Source of the DNA: Elephas maximus indicus
Lineage: Eukaryota; Chordata; Mammalia; Proboscidea; Elephantidae
Assembly: GCF_024166365.1 (NCBI RefSeq)
Contig: NC_064839.1
Span: 19,702,878 to 19,766,877 of the forward strand
Direction: 5' to 3'
DNA length: 64,000 bases
Shown here: one piece after another, positions 53,885 through 63,790 of the stretch
Layout of the letters: each line of letters opens with the position of its first letter
How positions within the stretch are numbered: the first letter of the stretch is position 1
Translations under genes and position numbers: made by a program
Notes under the pieces: model-generated
The model's input: only the letters and a program-made list of their open reading frames with translations
What the model was told of the DNA's origin: nothing
Database searches by the model: none

Positions 53885-54290
53885 CCCACCCAAACTCCTG
53901 CTGAGAATTTGCATTTCTAAACAAGTCTCCAGGCAATGCTAATATTGCCAGTTAGAGGGTAGGGACCAGTTCTGAGAACCACAAGTAGAGCAGTAAACGA
54001 AAAACCAAACCCCTTGCTGTCAAATCCATTTTGACTCCCAGCAACCCTATAGGACAGAGCAGAACTGCTCCAGAAGGTTTCCAAGGAGCAGTAGGTGAAT
54101 TCTAACTGCCGACCTTTTAGTTAGCAGCCAAGCTCTTAACCAGTGCACCACCAGGGCTCCAGGTGAGCAGTAGTTCTCAAAATTTATTAGACATAAGAAT
54201 CACCTCAGGGTCTTGTTAAAATATAGATTGTGACTCAGTACATCTGAGGTGGAAATGCAGGAAGTTTCTATAAGGGTAGTCAAAGCAGGT
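53885..54290. mobile_element. MER5A-like pair around a SINE
   Basis: 53885-53990 ('gagaatttgcatttctaaac', 'agttctgagaaccac') and 54165-54290 ('gtagttctcaaaatttatta', 'gaatcacctcagggtcttg') look like MER5A pieces separated by the SINE. Confidence 0.5.
53998..54160 (-). mobile_element. AfroSINE, short type
   Basis: Inverted copy from 'aaccaaaccccttgctgtca' to 'gtgcaccaccagggctcc', with GAGCAGTA repeated on both sides. Confidence 0.92.
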
Positions 54291-54576
54291 ATTTTTACTA
54301 CTATTTAGGGGTAAGAAAACTGACAAATTAATAGCAAGTGAGGAGGTTTAGAACTCAGGCCTCCTGACTCCTAGCACAGGTTTTTTTCCTTTGTTACTCC
54401 CTGACCAACATCACTATCATCACCTGGGGACTTGTTAGAAATGCAAATTATCAGAACGAACCAATTGGAAGCCCTGCTTATAAATCAATCACCTTTCTTT
54501 GAATGAAATTCTTGCTACCTGGGCCTGGCAGAGTGACTATTAGAAGATTTTATGATTCTGTCGTGTACCTCTCCCA

Positions 54577-54584
54577 TATAAAAA
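54577..54584 (+). promoter_or_regulatory. TATA-like box TATAAAAA
   Basis: A good TATA match in unique sequence. With the usual ~30-bp offset transcription would start near 54608. It is supported only by the downstream ATG and donor. Confidence 0.25.
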
Positions 54585-54707
54585 CCCCAAAGTACAGACA
54601 AGTTGGAGGTGTCAGGGCGGAGAAGGGAGATTACATTTGCCTTCTAGTTAAGACTCCTTCATTGAGACAAATCCTTATTAAGATGTTGGGAACCTGGGCC
54701 AACCGTC

Positions 54708-54750
54708 ATGGCAGTCCCAGAGAAGAGCAGCAGGAACGGCCAGGAGCCAG
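54708..54750 (+). CDS. Candidate first coding exon (14 codons plus 1 base)
   Basis: ATG at 54708 in context CCGTCATGG, followed by an open stretch reading MAVPEKSSRNGQEP, ending exactly at a consensus-like splice donor (CAG|GTGAGAG, GT at 54751). A TATA box lies 131 bp upstream. No downstream exon could be linked and I recognise no family, so this may be coincidence. Confidence 0.2.
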
Positions 54751-55255
54751 GTGAGAGCCCCTCAGATTGGGCTTGGGTCAGTTTAGAGGCATGGTTGGCA
54801 GGAAGAGGTAGAGGGAGAGATTGCCAAAGTCCTGTCCCCAAGAGGCCAGGAATGGGGTAAGTAAGCCTGGTGAGAAGAAGCCTTGTCCTGCTCCATGACC
54901 GCCAACCCCGCCTAACACACCCACGGCTGGCTACATAACTTGTGGGACCCAGTGAAAAAAAAAATGTGGAGTCCTTGTTCAAAAATCATTAAGAATTTCA
55001 AGAGAGTGACAGCAGAATATTAAAACAAGCACTGGTCCCATGAAGCTGGCTTATCAGCACCTAACATCCTCCTTGATTCTTCAGATGGATTTGCCTCTGA
55101 TGAGAACTGTTGTTTGCCAGATCCACACTGTCCTGGGGACAGAATGAGGCCAGGAGAAGAAAGGAGAAAGGAAATATGGACAACTCAAAGATGGATGGCC
55201 CTGAGTAGTCCACATTCAAAATATTTTCAGTTTTAAACGACTTCTTTAGATATTA

Positions 55256-55423
55256 AACCAAAACCAAACCCATTGCTGTCCAGGTCGATTCTGACTCAAA
55301 GTGACCCTACAGGACAGAGTGGAACTGCCTCATTGGATTTCCAAGGAGCAGGTGGTGGAGTCAAACTGCCAACCTTTTGGTCAGCAGCTGAGCTCTTAAC
55401 CGCTGTGCCATTAGGGCTCTTCC
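55256..55423 (-). mobile_element. AfroSINE, short type, with 10-bp duplication
   Basis: Inverted copy with perfect duplication TTAGATATTA at 55246-55255 and 55424-55433. Confidence 0.93.
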
Positions 55424-55446
55424 TTAGATATTACTACCTACAAAAA

Positions 55447-55545
55447 ACGTTGTCATTGTTGTGTGCCACTGAGTTGATTCTGACAGTAGAACTGCCCCAT
55501 AGGGATTTCCAGGCCGAAATCTTTACCGGAGCAGATCGCCAGTTG
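55447..55545 (-). mobile_element. AfroSINE fragment
   Basis: 'gttgtgtgccactgagttga' tail side and 'gccgaaatctttaccggagc'; the head is missing and the hairpin region partly deleted. Confidence 0.75.
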
Positions 55546-55614
55546 TGGTCTACCTCAACAGAATATTAGCTGGTGGAGAAGGGAAGGACCTCATGGCCAA
55601 ATGAATACATTTGT

Positions 55615-55800
55615 CAGGGTTAGAAGCACCAGTTTCAGTACGAGAAGAACCTGCACTTGAAAATCAACTGTACAGTGTTCATGCTATGTGACCTTCAGCA
55701 ATTGCTTAAGCTCTCTGACTTTCGGTTTCATCACCTGTAAGATGCATCAAATAATAACTGCTTCCTGGGACTTTTAAGAAGAGTCAATGAGACAATATGT
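55615..55800 (-). mobile_element. MIR
   Basis: Inverted MIR: 'gctatgtgaccttcagcaat', 'ttcggtttcatcacctgtaa' and 'agtcaatgagacaatatgtg'. Confidence 0.7.
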
Positions 55801-56104
55801 GTGTCATACCATTATTATGCCCCATAACATCTGGTGCGGTGTGCAGGTACAACCATGGCCAGAAAGTACCCAATCTTACTCCTGCCAATCACAGACACAC
55901 TGTGACCCCAAAAGATGTTCTGGTCGAGTTGCCACTCAGTCCACAGGGCCAGCCTCATGGGACCAAGTGTCCTGCCTGGGATGGGCACCCTTTCCCTTTA
56001 GTCTCCTGGCATGCTTGCTTCCTTCTCTGTTCCTCCTTTTGCCAGGGTCCTGGTACCATCCAGCACTGGTGTGTCTTCAATACATACTAGGTGCTCAGTA
56101 AACA
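55801..56104. other. Unique interval, no gene seen
   Basis: Two overlapping frames (55787-56101 and 55797-56090) in different phases. Neither has an exon signature. An L2-like end 'aatacatactaggtgctcag' lies near 56078. Confidence 0.4.
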
Positions 56105-56305
56105 GTAGTAAAGTGCTCCAGGCCATGTGCTCTGGAGTCAAGCAATCCAGTTTGAAGTTCTGGCCACATCATTTGCTAACTCTTCCAACTATGGCAGGTT
56201 ACCCTCCTTAAACACTCTGAGTCTGTTTCTTCATCAATAAAATGGGGAAAGTAAGAGTAACACCTATTTCATAAGTTATTATAAGAATTAAGCTAAGCAG
56301 ACACT
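56105..56305 (-). mobile_element. MIR
   Basis: Inverted MIR: 'atgtgctctggagtcaagc', 'tctgtttcttcatcaataaa', 'aataaaatggggaaagtaag'. Confidence 0.75.
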
Positions 56306-56313
56306 CTAAAATT

Positions 56314-56500
56314 ATCACTGTTGTTAGATGTCATTGAGTCGATTTTGACTTGTAGCGACCCCATGTCACAGAGTAGAACTACCACACAGGGTTTTCTAAG
56401 TAATAATCTTTATGGGAGCAGATCACCAGGTTTTCTCCCACAGAGCCACTGGGTGGGTTCGAGTGCTTCACCGTTGTGCCTCCAGGTCTCCTGTAGAATT
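56314..56500 (-). mobile_element. AfroSINE, long type
   Basis: 'ttgttagatgtcattgagtc', 'gggagcagatcaccaggttt' and head side 'gttgtgcctccaggtctcc'. Confidence 0.88.
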
Positions 56501-57339
56501 CTTAGTGACTAATAAATGTTTTTTTTTTTTAATAAATGTTAAATATTAGTATTATGATTAACATTATTTCTACCTGTGAAGCACTGTGCTGGTCTCAAGG
56601 AGATCACAACCAATGAGGAGGACAGGCTTGTTGAAAACGGCAGTTTCCAAAGCCCTGTGATTAGTGGAATAAGAAAAAGCCTAGGAGAATTCGGAGAGAG
56701 TCAGTAGGAAGCCTTTAACCTCATCAGGTGATACCAGACGTCAGAATCCCAGAGGTTGTAATCGAGGACTTTGCCCGGGCATGCATTGGGGTGCAGCACG
56801 AGGAGAAGGTGAGAGGAAAGCTATTGCAAGGATTGGGGCAAGAGTGATCTAGAAGTGACTCAGAGACACATTAAAGTGGCAGAATAGAAAGTGTCCCTGC
56901 CAGCTGGTGCTCGCCATGGCCTGTCAGCATTTCTCTGATCACCTTCACCAGGGTGTCCCCTTCACCAGGGCGCCAGCCTGCAGTGAAGAGGCTGGGGCTG
57001 GCCCCTGTCAATGACACCCCCACCCCTTGCCCTTCCAGGCACTGCTCCTGGGCAACACCTCCTCCTCCTCTGCCCTTGCTGTTCTCTTTGACCAAATTAC
57101 ACCAGGGCAGAGAGGCCAAAGATTAAAAGGCACACACACACTCCGTGTGCTAGGACAACCACGAAACAGGGAGGAGGGCATTTGGCCAGGTCTCCCTTTC
57201 ACAAAGAGCCTTAAATCTCAACTGGTGACTCTATCCCCAAATATAATCACAGAAATAAACTGCCAGGATTCAAAGAACACTTTCCCCATATAACTTTATA
57301 AAACTTGTATCCATTACCAGACCACTCTGTCTTCAAAAC
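56501..57339. other. Unique or unassigned sequence, no gene called
   Basis: A T-run at 56519-56530, then mixed sequence that may include a decayed repeat (56580-56870). 56880-57300 is GC-richer and unique. Overlapping minus-strand frames at 56871-57202 have no supporting signals. Confidence 0.4.
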
Positions 57340-57518
57340 ACCAAAACCAAACCAGGTGCCACATGGAGTTGATTCCAACTCACAGCGACCCCACGTGTGT
57401 CAGAATAGAACTGCACTCCCCGTGGGGTTTTCAATGGCTGATTTTTCAGAAGATGGCCAGGCTCAAAACTCCAAACCTGCAGTTAGCAACTGAATGCGTT
57501 AACTCCACCACACAGACA
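57340..57518 (-). mobile_element. AfroSINE, long type
   Basis: 'aggtgccacatggagttgat', 'gtggggttttcaatggctga' and 'gcagttagcaactgaatgcg'; the head end is diverged. Confidence 0.85.
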
Positions 57519-57619
57519 CGGCCAGGCCTTCGGTGCCCAGTAAGTTGATACTTTACTTATCCTGGGAAGAGCCCAGTTACACTGTACTGCATTTATATGT
57601 GTGTTAAAAGGTGTTAACG

Positions 57620-57775
57620 TGTTACATTAAATGTGAGCTCCACAAGAGCAGAGGTTTTTCTGTGTTTTGTTCTTGGCTGTATCCCTTATTTGTAGAAAAG
57701 TGCCTGGCACATAGTAGGTGCTCAGCTAACATTTGTAGAATGAAGAAATTAATGAACCATAAACACTTTAAATAG
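57620..57775 (+). mobile_element. L2 3' terminus
   Basis: 'gtgagctccacaagagcag', 'gtgcctggcacatagtaggt' and 'gctcagctaacatttgtaga' are the classical L2 end. Confidence 0.75.
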
Positions 57776-57787
57776 TCCACTATTTTG

Positions 57788-57948
57788 TTAATGGAAACCC
57801 TGGTGCCGGTGGTTAAGAGTTTGGCTGCTAACCAAGGGTCGGCAGTTCGAATCTACCAGGTGCTTCCTGGAAACCCTATGGGGCAGTTCTAGTCTGTCCT
57901 ATCGGGTCACTATGAGTCGAAATCGGCTTAACAGCAACGGGTATTTTA
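57788..57948 (+). mobile_element. AfroSINE, short type
   Basis: 'aaccctggtgccggtggtta' head with a 3-base gap, 'ggtcggcagttcgaatctac', and a good hairpin region ('gagtcgaaatcggctt'). Confidence 0.92.
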
Positions 57949-58245
57949 GTAACAGGTATTTGGGCAAAGTCTAATGTACCTATTAGAAGCCTCAGGAAAA
58001 GGAAGTGGCTGAGGGTCTCCATGGCTCTGAAAAAACCTGGCAAATGAGACTAGTCTGGACATTGTGGTTCACTCAAATGTCACCTGATCTTAATTATCAG
58101 CTAATAGGTTCTCAGCCTTGAGTAGTTCTAACCCGGCCCTGGAGAGACAACTGGTGGTGGTTGTCACAGTGACCAGAGGTGGCTACTGACATTTAGTGCC
58201 TGGGAGTCAGGGATGCTTAATGTCCTGCAGTACCAGGACAAACCA
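57949..58245. repeat. Old interspersed repeat, family unassigned
   Basis: 'ggtggtggttgtcacagtga', 'gctactgacatttagtgcct' and 'gggatgcttaatgtcctgc' recall a common ancient mammalian repeat. It seems to continue after the SINE near 58447-58500. Confidence 0.4.
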
Positions 58246-58446
58246 GAAACCTGTTGCCATCTAGTCAATTCCAATTCATGGGGACCCCATGTGTTTCAGG
58301 ATAGACGTGCACTCCAAAAGGTTTTCAAATTGCTGTGACTTTTCCTATATAGGTAGCCAGACCTTTCTTCCGAGGTACCTCTGGGTGGGTTTGAACCACC
58401 AACCTTTTGGATAGTAGTCAAGTGCATGACCTTTTGGGCAACGAGG
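58246..58446 (-). mobile_element. AfroSINE, long type
   Basis: 'ttgccatctagtcaattcc', 'aggttttcaaattgctgtga', 'cgaggtacctctgggtgg' and a diverged head. Confidence 0.88.
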
Positions 58447-58724
58447 TGGCAGCCCCACTCCCCCAAAAATGCCATTGTAACCTTGCTGAGAAACGCTGCC
58501 TGGGTTTCCAACTTTTGAGGGACCTGATTGTGTCTTTCCGGCCCCACACAGTGACTGACACGGACTGGATGTTGAATAAAGTTCAATCAAAGAGAACGGA
58601 ACGCGTACAAGGTAGGGGGATGGGGGCGACAAGAAGAAGGGGTTGCTGATAGGGAAGGCTTTCCAGAGCTTGAGAGAAATCTTTTGATGCTCCCAGCATA
58701 TTAAAAGACAGACAATGCCAAATT

Positions 58725-58847
58725 GGGTGTATTGAAAGTGTTTAATGAAAGATCCCTAAACCCAGGAGGAAAATCCTAGGATGGATCACAGCCAGGGGCA
58801 GCCCCCTTCATGCCAAGGGGAAGTTGATGAAGTTGGGGTCCCCCTGC
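58725..58847 (-). other. Possible 3' terminal exon with poly(A) signals
   Basis: On the minus strand a pyrimidine-rich acceptor-like stretch (CCACCTTCACCTGCCAG) ends at about 58848. It is followed by a short open segment (one frame reads GDPNFINFPLA then TGA), a short trailer, ATTAAA at 58746-58741 and a downstream GT/T-rich element near 58695-58715. Together they resemble a last exon. The gene is not recognised and no upstream exon was linked. Confidence 0.22.
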
Positions 58848-58854
58848 CCTCTGG

Positions 58855-59330
58855 CAGGTGAAGGTGGTCCCACGCAGTCCGGATCTGCGCTCGGGGCTCC
58901 TAGCGTGGTGGAACACCGCCCACGTGGGAAGCCCTAGACTGCATTTCCGCCCAGACTGCACTCCCACCTCCCAGCGCTGGTCCCGCCGGCCACTCCCGCG
59001 CCCACTAGGTGGCGCCTGCGCTCTAATGCGCTCCTGGCAGGGGCAGGCGAAAGCGCCGCGGAGCCCAGCGACTGCTCCAGCCCAGGTCCCAGGACTCCGG
59101 GCACCGGAGGGCAGCGCCGGCGGTCAAGGTAGGATTCCTGCGCCCCGGGCGTTTTCTACGAACCTCTGTGGTTAGGGTGGGTAGCGTGGCAGCTGCCAAG
59201 CCCCGCTGGCGGTTTGCAGAGTTAACCAGCAAAGTCGGAGCAGCCACACGTGTTGTGGTCTAGGGGTCCCGGAGACCCGCAGTCTCCAAGCCGGGCCTGG
59301 GGGGTGGGGGTCGAGCAGAACAGCCGGGAC
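58855..59330 (+). promoter_or_regulatory. CpG-rich block, possible promoter and untranslated first exon
   Basis: The most CpG-dense non-transposon sequence in the window, free of repeats, with GC boxes and CGCCGCG/GCGCC words. A consensus-like splice donor (TCAAG|GTAGGA, GT at 59129-59130) could end an untranslated first exon on the plus strand. Overlapping open frames on both strands are expected from the GC content and are not called. Confidence 0.4.
58998..59016 (+). promoter_or_regulatory. CTCF-like motif in CpG block
   Basis: GCGCCCACTAGGTGGCGCC contains CCACTAGGTGGCGC, close to the CTCF core in plus orientation. It lies in the CpG-rich block, where such sites are common. Not tested. 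Confidence 0.5.
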
Positions 59331-59462
59331 GCGCACATACAAACGTCCCCAGTATTGGGTGCATCTGGAAGGCATGCCCGGATACCCAAACAGCAAGTCC
59401 GGAAAGGAGAGAGGCGTTACTGTTGCTCAGAGCGACTTCAGTGGGGGAGCTGGTAAGATCCA
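59331..59462. other. Edge of the CpG block, no gene called
   Basis: GC content falls off. No repeat or exon signal is convincing. Confidence 0.4.
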
Positions 59463-59645
59463 AGGCACCACTTCTCAAACTTGGCAGCACATTCGAATCA
59501 CTTGAGGAGCATTAAAAAATGCCGATGCCCCGGCCCCACCCTCGGAAACTCCGATGTCATTGGTCTGGGCTGGGGCCTGGGCATCCAGATATTTAAAAGC
59601 TCCCCAGGCCAGCGTGCAGCCAAGACTCTGAGGAACCTTGAGCTA
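59463..59645 (+). mobile_element. MER5A (hAT-Charlie remnant)
   Basis: 'cttctcaaacttggcagcac', 'gaatcacttgaggagcatta', 'gatgccccggccccaccctc', 'gcctgggcatccagatattt' and 'agctccccaggccagcgtgc' follow MER5A closely, including its near-palindromic ends. Confidence 0.75.
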
Positions 59646-60054
59646 AAGGGCTGGAGAAGAGCTGAGTAGTTTGTTACAGCCCAGGATGCGGCTTCCTCTC
59701 TCTCTCTCTTTTTTTTTTTTTTTAAATGTGCCTTTCTGGCAGGAAATACCTCTTCCTTTGAGCTATCAAACCCAAGATCACAAACCAAATCCCCCGAGTC
59801 GCGCTGGTTCTGAAAGGGTTGAACGGGAAAGTGGGCAGGGAACGGAGAGACAGATATGGAATCTGAGAGAAGATTCCGCCTGAGGGTTCCTCCTCCCTGA
59901 AGTCAGAGAAGCTCGGGGAACTGTCAGGAGCCACCGTCATCATCTCCGTGAATGTAGCCGAGCAGGCAGAGTAAGATCCCCATAACTAATAAAAATGACC
60001 CCTTATACAAGAGCAAAGTGGTACCAGCCTGGGCGTGGGGGCCCCAAAGCCACC
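59646..60054. other. Unique interval with CT/T run, no gene called
   Basis: (CT)n and a T-run at 59697-59723 lead into 'ctttctggcag', an acceptor-like site at about 59743, then GC-moderate unique sequence to about 60000. An exon is possible but unsupported. Confidence 0.35.
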
Positions 60055-60180
60055 CCTTCCTTACGTGTGACTCTCGACAACCCACCTAAGCAGCCTGCAC
60101 CTCAGGTTCCTCATCTGTGAAACTGGTATGATGGTATAAGACTCCTGGGATGGTTGTGGGAATTAGTAACACTGAAAGTT
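60055..60180 (-). mobile_element. MIR, inverted
   Basis: 'gcacctcaggttcctcatctg', 'gtgaaactggtatgatggta' and 'ttgtgggaattagtaacact'. A second MIR in the other orientation follows directly. Confidence 0.65.
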
Positions 60181-60615
60181 AATGTTTGTTAAGGGCTTGC
60201 TCGTGCCAGACCCAGTGTGAAACGCTTTCTGTGTGTTGCCACATTGGCTCCTTACCATGGGGTAGTACAATGATTACCCTGCTTGATGGATGAGGAAGCC
60301 GAGGTTCAGAAAGGCTGAAGAATTTGCTCAGGGTTATATAATCAATGGAGTCCCTGAGTGGCATAAACGGTTAAGTGCTCGACTACGAGCTGTAAGGTTG
60401 GTGGTTTGCACTGACCCAGAGGCGCCTTGGGAGACAGGCCTGGTAATCTGCTTCAGAAAGGTCGCAACCCTGAAAACCCTGTGGAACGAACTACTCTGCC
60501 CACGTGGGGTAGCTATGAGTCGAAATCGACTCTGAGACGGCAACTAACAACAACATACAATTAATGAAGGGCAGATTCAGGATTTGAACCCAGGCAGTCT
60601 GATTCTGGTCAGGGT
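60181..60615 (+). mobile_element. MIR split by a SINE
   Basis: 60181-60347 ('aagggcttgctcgtgccaga', 'gatgaggaagccgaggttca', 'gctcagggttatataatcaa') and 60556-60615 ('gatttgaacccaggcagtct') make one MIR. Confidence 0.8.
60348..60555 (+). mobile_element. AfroSINE, long type, with RTE-like end
   Basis: 'gtccctgagtggcataaacg' head, and the tail GAGTCGAAATCGACTC followed by 'acggcaactaacaacaacat', nearly identical to the RTE end at 15949-15987. The duplication is TATAATCAATG and TACAATTAATG. Confidence 0.92.
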
Positions 60616-60621
60616 TCAAAA

Positions 60622-60752
60622 TCACCAGCTACTGCATTGTAGAAAGATGTGGCAGCCTGCTTCTGTAAAGATTACAGCCCTGGAAACCCTATGGGGCAGT
60701 TCTGCTCTGTCCTAGAGGGTCACTGTAAGTCAGAATTGACTCCAGTGCCCGC
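60622..60752 (+). mobile_element. AfroSINE, extended type, head missing
   Basis: Starts in the B-box region ('aaaatcaccagctactgc'), has 'gtagaaagatgtggcagcct' and ends 'gtcagaattgactccagtgc'. Confidence 0.85.
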
Positions 60753-60961
60753 GTGGCTGTCTCCGTTGTTGGCTGAGAGACTGTAGAGAAAGCACATACC
60801 ACAGTGGCAGGTACGTGACGCAGGCTCCGTGGAAACTAGCCATCATTGCTGTGAACAGTGTGCTTTCGCGGAATTGACTCATTCAAAAAGTACTTATTAT
60901 TGTGAGCCTACTATGTGCCAGGCAGTTTGTGTATGTGTGTGTGTGTGTGCTTAAGCGTTTT
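60753..60961. other. Unique sequence, MIR piece and (TG)n
   Basis: 60885-60925 is a MIR 5' piece ('agcctactatgtgccaggca'). A short (TG)n follows at 60929-60950. No gene. Confidence 0.5.
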
Positions 60962-61490
60962 CCTTTTTAAAGATGATTCCTTTTTTATTGTTGAAAATAT
61001 GCACAGCAGAGCATGCAGCAATTCTATCACTTCTGCATGTACAATTCAGTGACTTTGATTACTTTCTTCAAGTTGTGTGGTCGTTCTCACCCTTTTTTAC
61101 CAAATTGTTCTTCCCCCATTAGCATAAACTCACTGCCCTCAAACTGCCTGTCTACACTTACGAGTTATTTTTGCCCATTTAATTCCATATAGACAGTTCT
61201 TTAAAAGAGCACAATACTCAAGGCAAACATTCTTTACTAATTAAGCTATTGTTTCGTTAAAAGAAGACTTCAGGGGATATTTCTGGTGTACGGTTTAAAG
61301 ATTATATCAGGGCAGTAGTTTCAGAGGTTCATCCAGTATCAATGACTCCAGAAAAGTTTGGATTCCATGAGAATTTAAAATTCTGCTCTGCATTTCCTCC
61401 CTTTTTAATCAGGATTTTTCTATAGAATCTTTGAACAAAATGTTCAGTAATGGTAGCCAGGCACCATCCAGTTCTTCTGGTCTCATTATG
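60962..61490 (-). mobile_element. L1 3' UTR, inverted
   Basis: 'ttttattgttgaaaatatgc', 'cccccattagcataaactca', 'gattatatcagggcagtagt' and 'gtagccaggcaccatcc' are shared with other inverted L1 3' ends here. 5'-truncated. Confidence 0.65.
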
Positions 61491-61797
61491 TGCCAGGCAA
61501 TTTTCCAGATGCTCTAGATAAAATGGTGAGTAAAATAGAAGTAGACCAGTGTTCAAGGAGCTCACTATCTAATGAATGAGAAAAACCAGAGAAAAGATTC
61601 ACATCACCGCATGTGCAATCAAGCACAGAAAGGGCCTGCCTTGGCTTGAAAGTGGGAAGGCTGAGAAGCAGCACTGCAGGGGGTAAGGTGAGAAAAAATG
61701 TTTTAGACAGAAAGAGTAGCATGTGGAAAGGCCTGGAGGCAGCCAAGAGCTTGGCAAAGTCAGGGAACTCAAAGAGACCAGTGGTCAAAGGGAGCAG
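61491..61797. repeat. Old interspersed repeat, family unassigned
   Basis: 'tgccaggcaattttccagat' and 'gtgttcaaggagctcactat' resemble the element at 36271-36785. It continues after the SINE into 62020-62095. Confidence 0.4.
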
Positions 61798-62005
61798 TTG
61801 TTCTTAGTTGCCATTGAGTTGATTCTGACTCGTGGCAACCCCATGTGTGCAGAGTAGAATTGCTCTGTAGGGTTTTCAAGGCTGTGAAGTTTTGGAAGCA
61901 GATCGCCAGGCCTGCCTTCTGAGGCACCTCTAGGTGAGTTGGAACCACCAACCCTTTGGCTAATAGCTGTGCACTTAACTGTTTGTGCCACATACCCAGG
62001 GACTC
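61798..62005 (-). mobile_element. AfroSINE, long type, with 12-bp duplication
   Basis: Inverted copy from 'ttgttcttagttgccattga' to 'acatacccagggactc'. CAAAGGGAGCAG at 61786-61797 and CAAAGAGAGCAG at 62006-62017. Confidence 0.92.
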
Positions 62006-62017
62006 CAAAGAGAGCAG

Positions 62018-62399
62018 AGGTGCGGTAATACGCTAGAGAGAGGCTGGGGCCCGGTGGTATTGCGTTTTGTGGACAGCTCTCATTTCATCCGATTAGTGCA
62101 AGGATCCTGAAAGGCTGGGCAGAATCGATTTTCCCTTTTGATAGATAAAAGAATTGATGCCCCAAGAAGGTAATGACTTGCCCTAAATTACACTGCTGGT
62201 AAACTGCAAAGCCCAGCCTCATCTTAATCCAAAGTTGAGCAGGCATTTGGGAGTTTAGTCAGAGACCTCAAGATGTGGTCCTGGGACTCTAGGTGTGGTT
62301 TGACTGGGGAAGGATCACTATCTAATTGTTGGTATCAAGCGTGGATGAAATTACCTGGGAGAGTGGGCATGGTGTGGAGAACAAAAGATGCCATGGTCC
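62018..62399. other. Old repeat remainder and MIR
   Basis: 62100-62215 is MIR-like ('gataaaagaattgatgcccc', 'gacttgccctaaattacact'). The rest is unassigned. No gene. Confidence 0.45.
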
Positions 62400-62560
62400 T
62401 TGTGTGTGTGTGTTAAAAATATATATAACAAAACATTGCCAATTCAACAAGTTTTGCTTACGTAATTCAGTGACATTGGTTACCGTCTTCAGGTTGTGCT
62501 GACAGTACACTGTCCTTTTCTAAATTATCCTACCACCTCATGATCCTTTTAAAAATGAAA
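62400..62560 (-). mobile_element. L1 3' end fragment, inverted
   Basis: 'gtgttaaaaatatatataac' start and 'gtaattcagtgacattggtt' parallel the inverted L1 end at 60962. Only ~160 bp. Confidence 0.6.
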
Positions 62561-62782
62561 ATATCCTGGCATGGAGACATTAGTGCCTCGATGAGTGAGT
62601 CCTAGGAACCCACACAGGGCAAAAGGAACAGTGAGAGCGGTCACAAGACGTAGAAAAAAGACCTCTAAAGGTTTAGCACAAACTGCCCCTACATACTAGG
62701 TGCAGCGCTGGGCTCCCCATACGCAGAGTAACAGGCCTCAATCTGCCTCTTGTCCCAAAGGGATAATAATGGTCTTGGACTT
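62561..62782. other. Unique interval, no gene seen
   Basis: No recognised repeat or supported ORF. Confidence 0.4.
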
Positions 62783-62960
62783 AAGACTCATAGCAACCCT
62801 ACAGGACAGAACAGAGCTGCCCCATAGGGTTTCCAAGGCTGTAAATCTTTACAGAAGCAGACAGCCACATCTTTCTCCTGCGGAACGGCTGGTGTATTCG
62901 AAATGCCAACCTTTTGGTTAGCAGCTGAGCACTTTAACCACTGTGCCACCAAGGCTCCTG
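62783..62960 (-). mobile_element. AfroSINE, extended type
   Basis: 'agactcatagcaaccctaca', 'ggctgtaaatctttacagaa', 'cacatctttctcctgcgg' and head 'gtgccaccaaggctcc'; the tail hairpin is missing. Confidence 0.9.
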
Positions 62961-63118
62961 ACAGTAACTATTTTGGTCTTTGTAGATCAAAGGGTTCCTG
63001 TCACAACCACTCAACTCTGCCTTTTTAGTACAAAAACAGCCATAGATAACACGTAAATGAATATGTGCAGCTTTGTTTCAATAAAACTTTATTAATGGAC
63101 CCTGAGATTTGAATATAT
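62961..63118. repeat. Old repeat ending in (TA)n
   Basis: 'caactctgcctttttagtac', 'agccatagataacacgtaaa' and 'caataaaactttattaatgg' recall a common ancient mammalian DNA or LTR repeat. A (TA)n run follows at 63113-63128. Family not assigned. Confidence 0.4.
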
Positions 63119-63790
63119 ATATATATATGTATTGTGTCAGCACTCTCCTCCTTACCGCCCTGAGTTCCCCATTTCCATTTGTCCAGTTTTCCTGCCTCTT
63201 CCTGCCTTTTAATCTTTGCTTTTGCCCTAATGTTGCCCTTTTGGTCTCATATAGATAATTGTTCTAAGATGTATTTTCTTCATGAGTATTGTTCATTTTA
63301 TAGGCCTGTGTATTATATGGCTGAAAGGCGATCCCTGGGAGTGGCTTCATTTCCAGGCTGGAGAAGTGTCTGAGGGCCATAGTCTCAGAGGTTCCTCCAG
63401 TCTCTCTCAGACCAGTTAAACCTGGTCTTGTTTTATGAATTTGAATTTTGTTCTATATTTTTTTTCTCACTCTAATTGGGATCTTGTATTGTGATCCCAG
63501 TCAAAGCAGTCAGTGGTGGTAGCTGGGCACCATCTAGTTCTTCTGGTCTCAAGTTAGTGAAGGCTGTGGTTCCTGTAGTCCAGTAGTCCTTTGGGCTAAT
63601 TGCTTCCTTGAGTCTTTGGTTTTCTTCACTCTCCTTTGCTCTGGATGGAAAGAGACAAATAATTGTATCTTAGATGGCTGCGTGCAAGCTTTTAAGACCC
63701 CATTCACTTACTCACCTAGGTAGAATGTAGAACATTGTCTTTATGAACTGCATTATGCCATTTGACCTAGATGTCCCAGAGATCAGCTAT
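63119..63790 (-). mobile_element. L1 3' UTR, inverted
   Basis: 'gtgtcagcactctcctcctt', 'ggtagctgggcaccatctag', 'ggtctcaagttagtgaaggc' and 'gatggctgcgtgcaagctt' match the 3' UTR of the older L1 group (compare 24840-25600 inverted). It lacks the terminal A-tail. Confidence 0.75.

Larger units (their letters stand above)
54291..55255. other. Repeat-poor interval with a candidate first exon
   Basis: About 950 bp, mostly without transposons (a MIR-like piece near 54300-54400). The TATA, ATG and splice-donor signals at 54577-54752 are described separately. Confidence 0.4.

Noticed and set aside
55787..56101. 104- and 97-codon overlapping frames as a gene
   Set aside because: They run in two different phases of the same DNA, include an L2-like end, and have no promoter or splice support.
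30389..62960. tRNA genes suggested by A and B box-like motifs
   Set aside because: The motifs lie in SINE heads joined to SINE bodies; no cloverleaf with acceptor stem closes.
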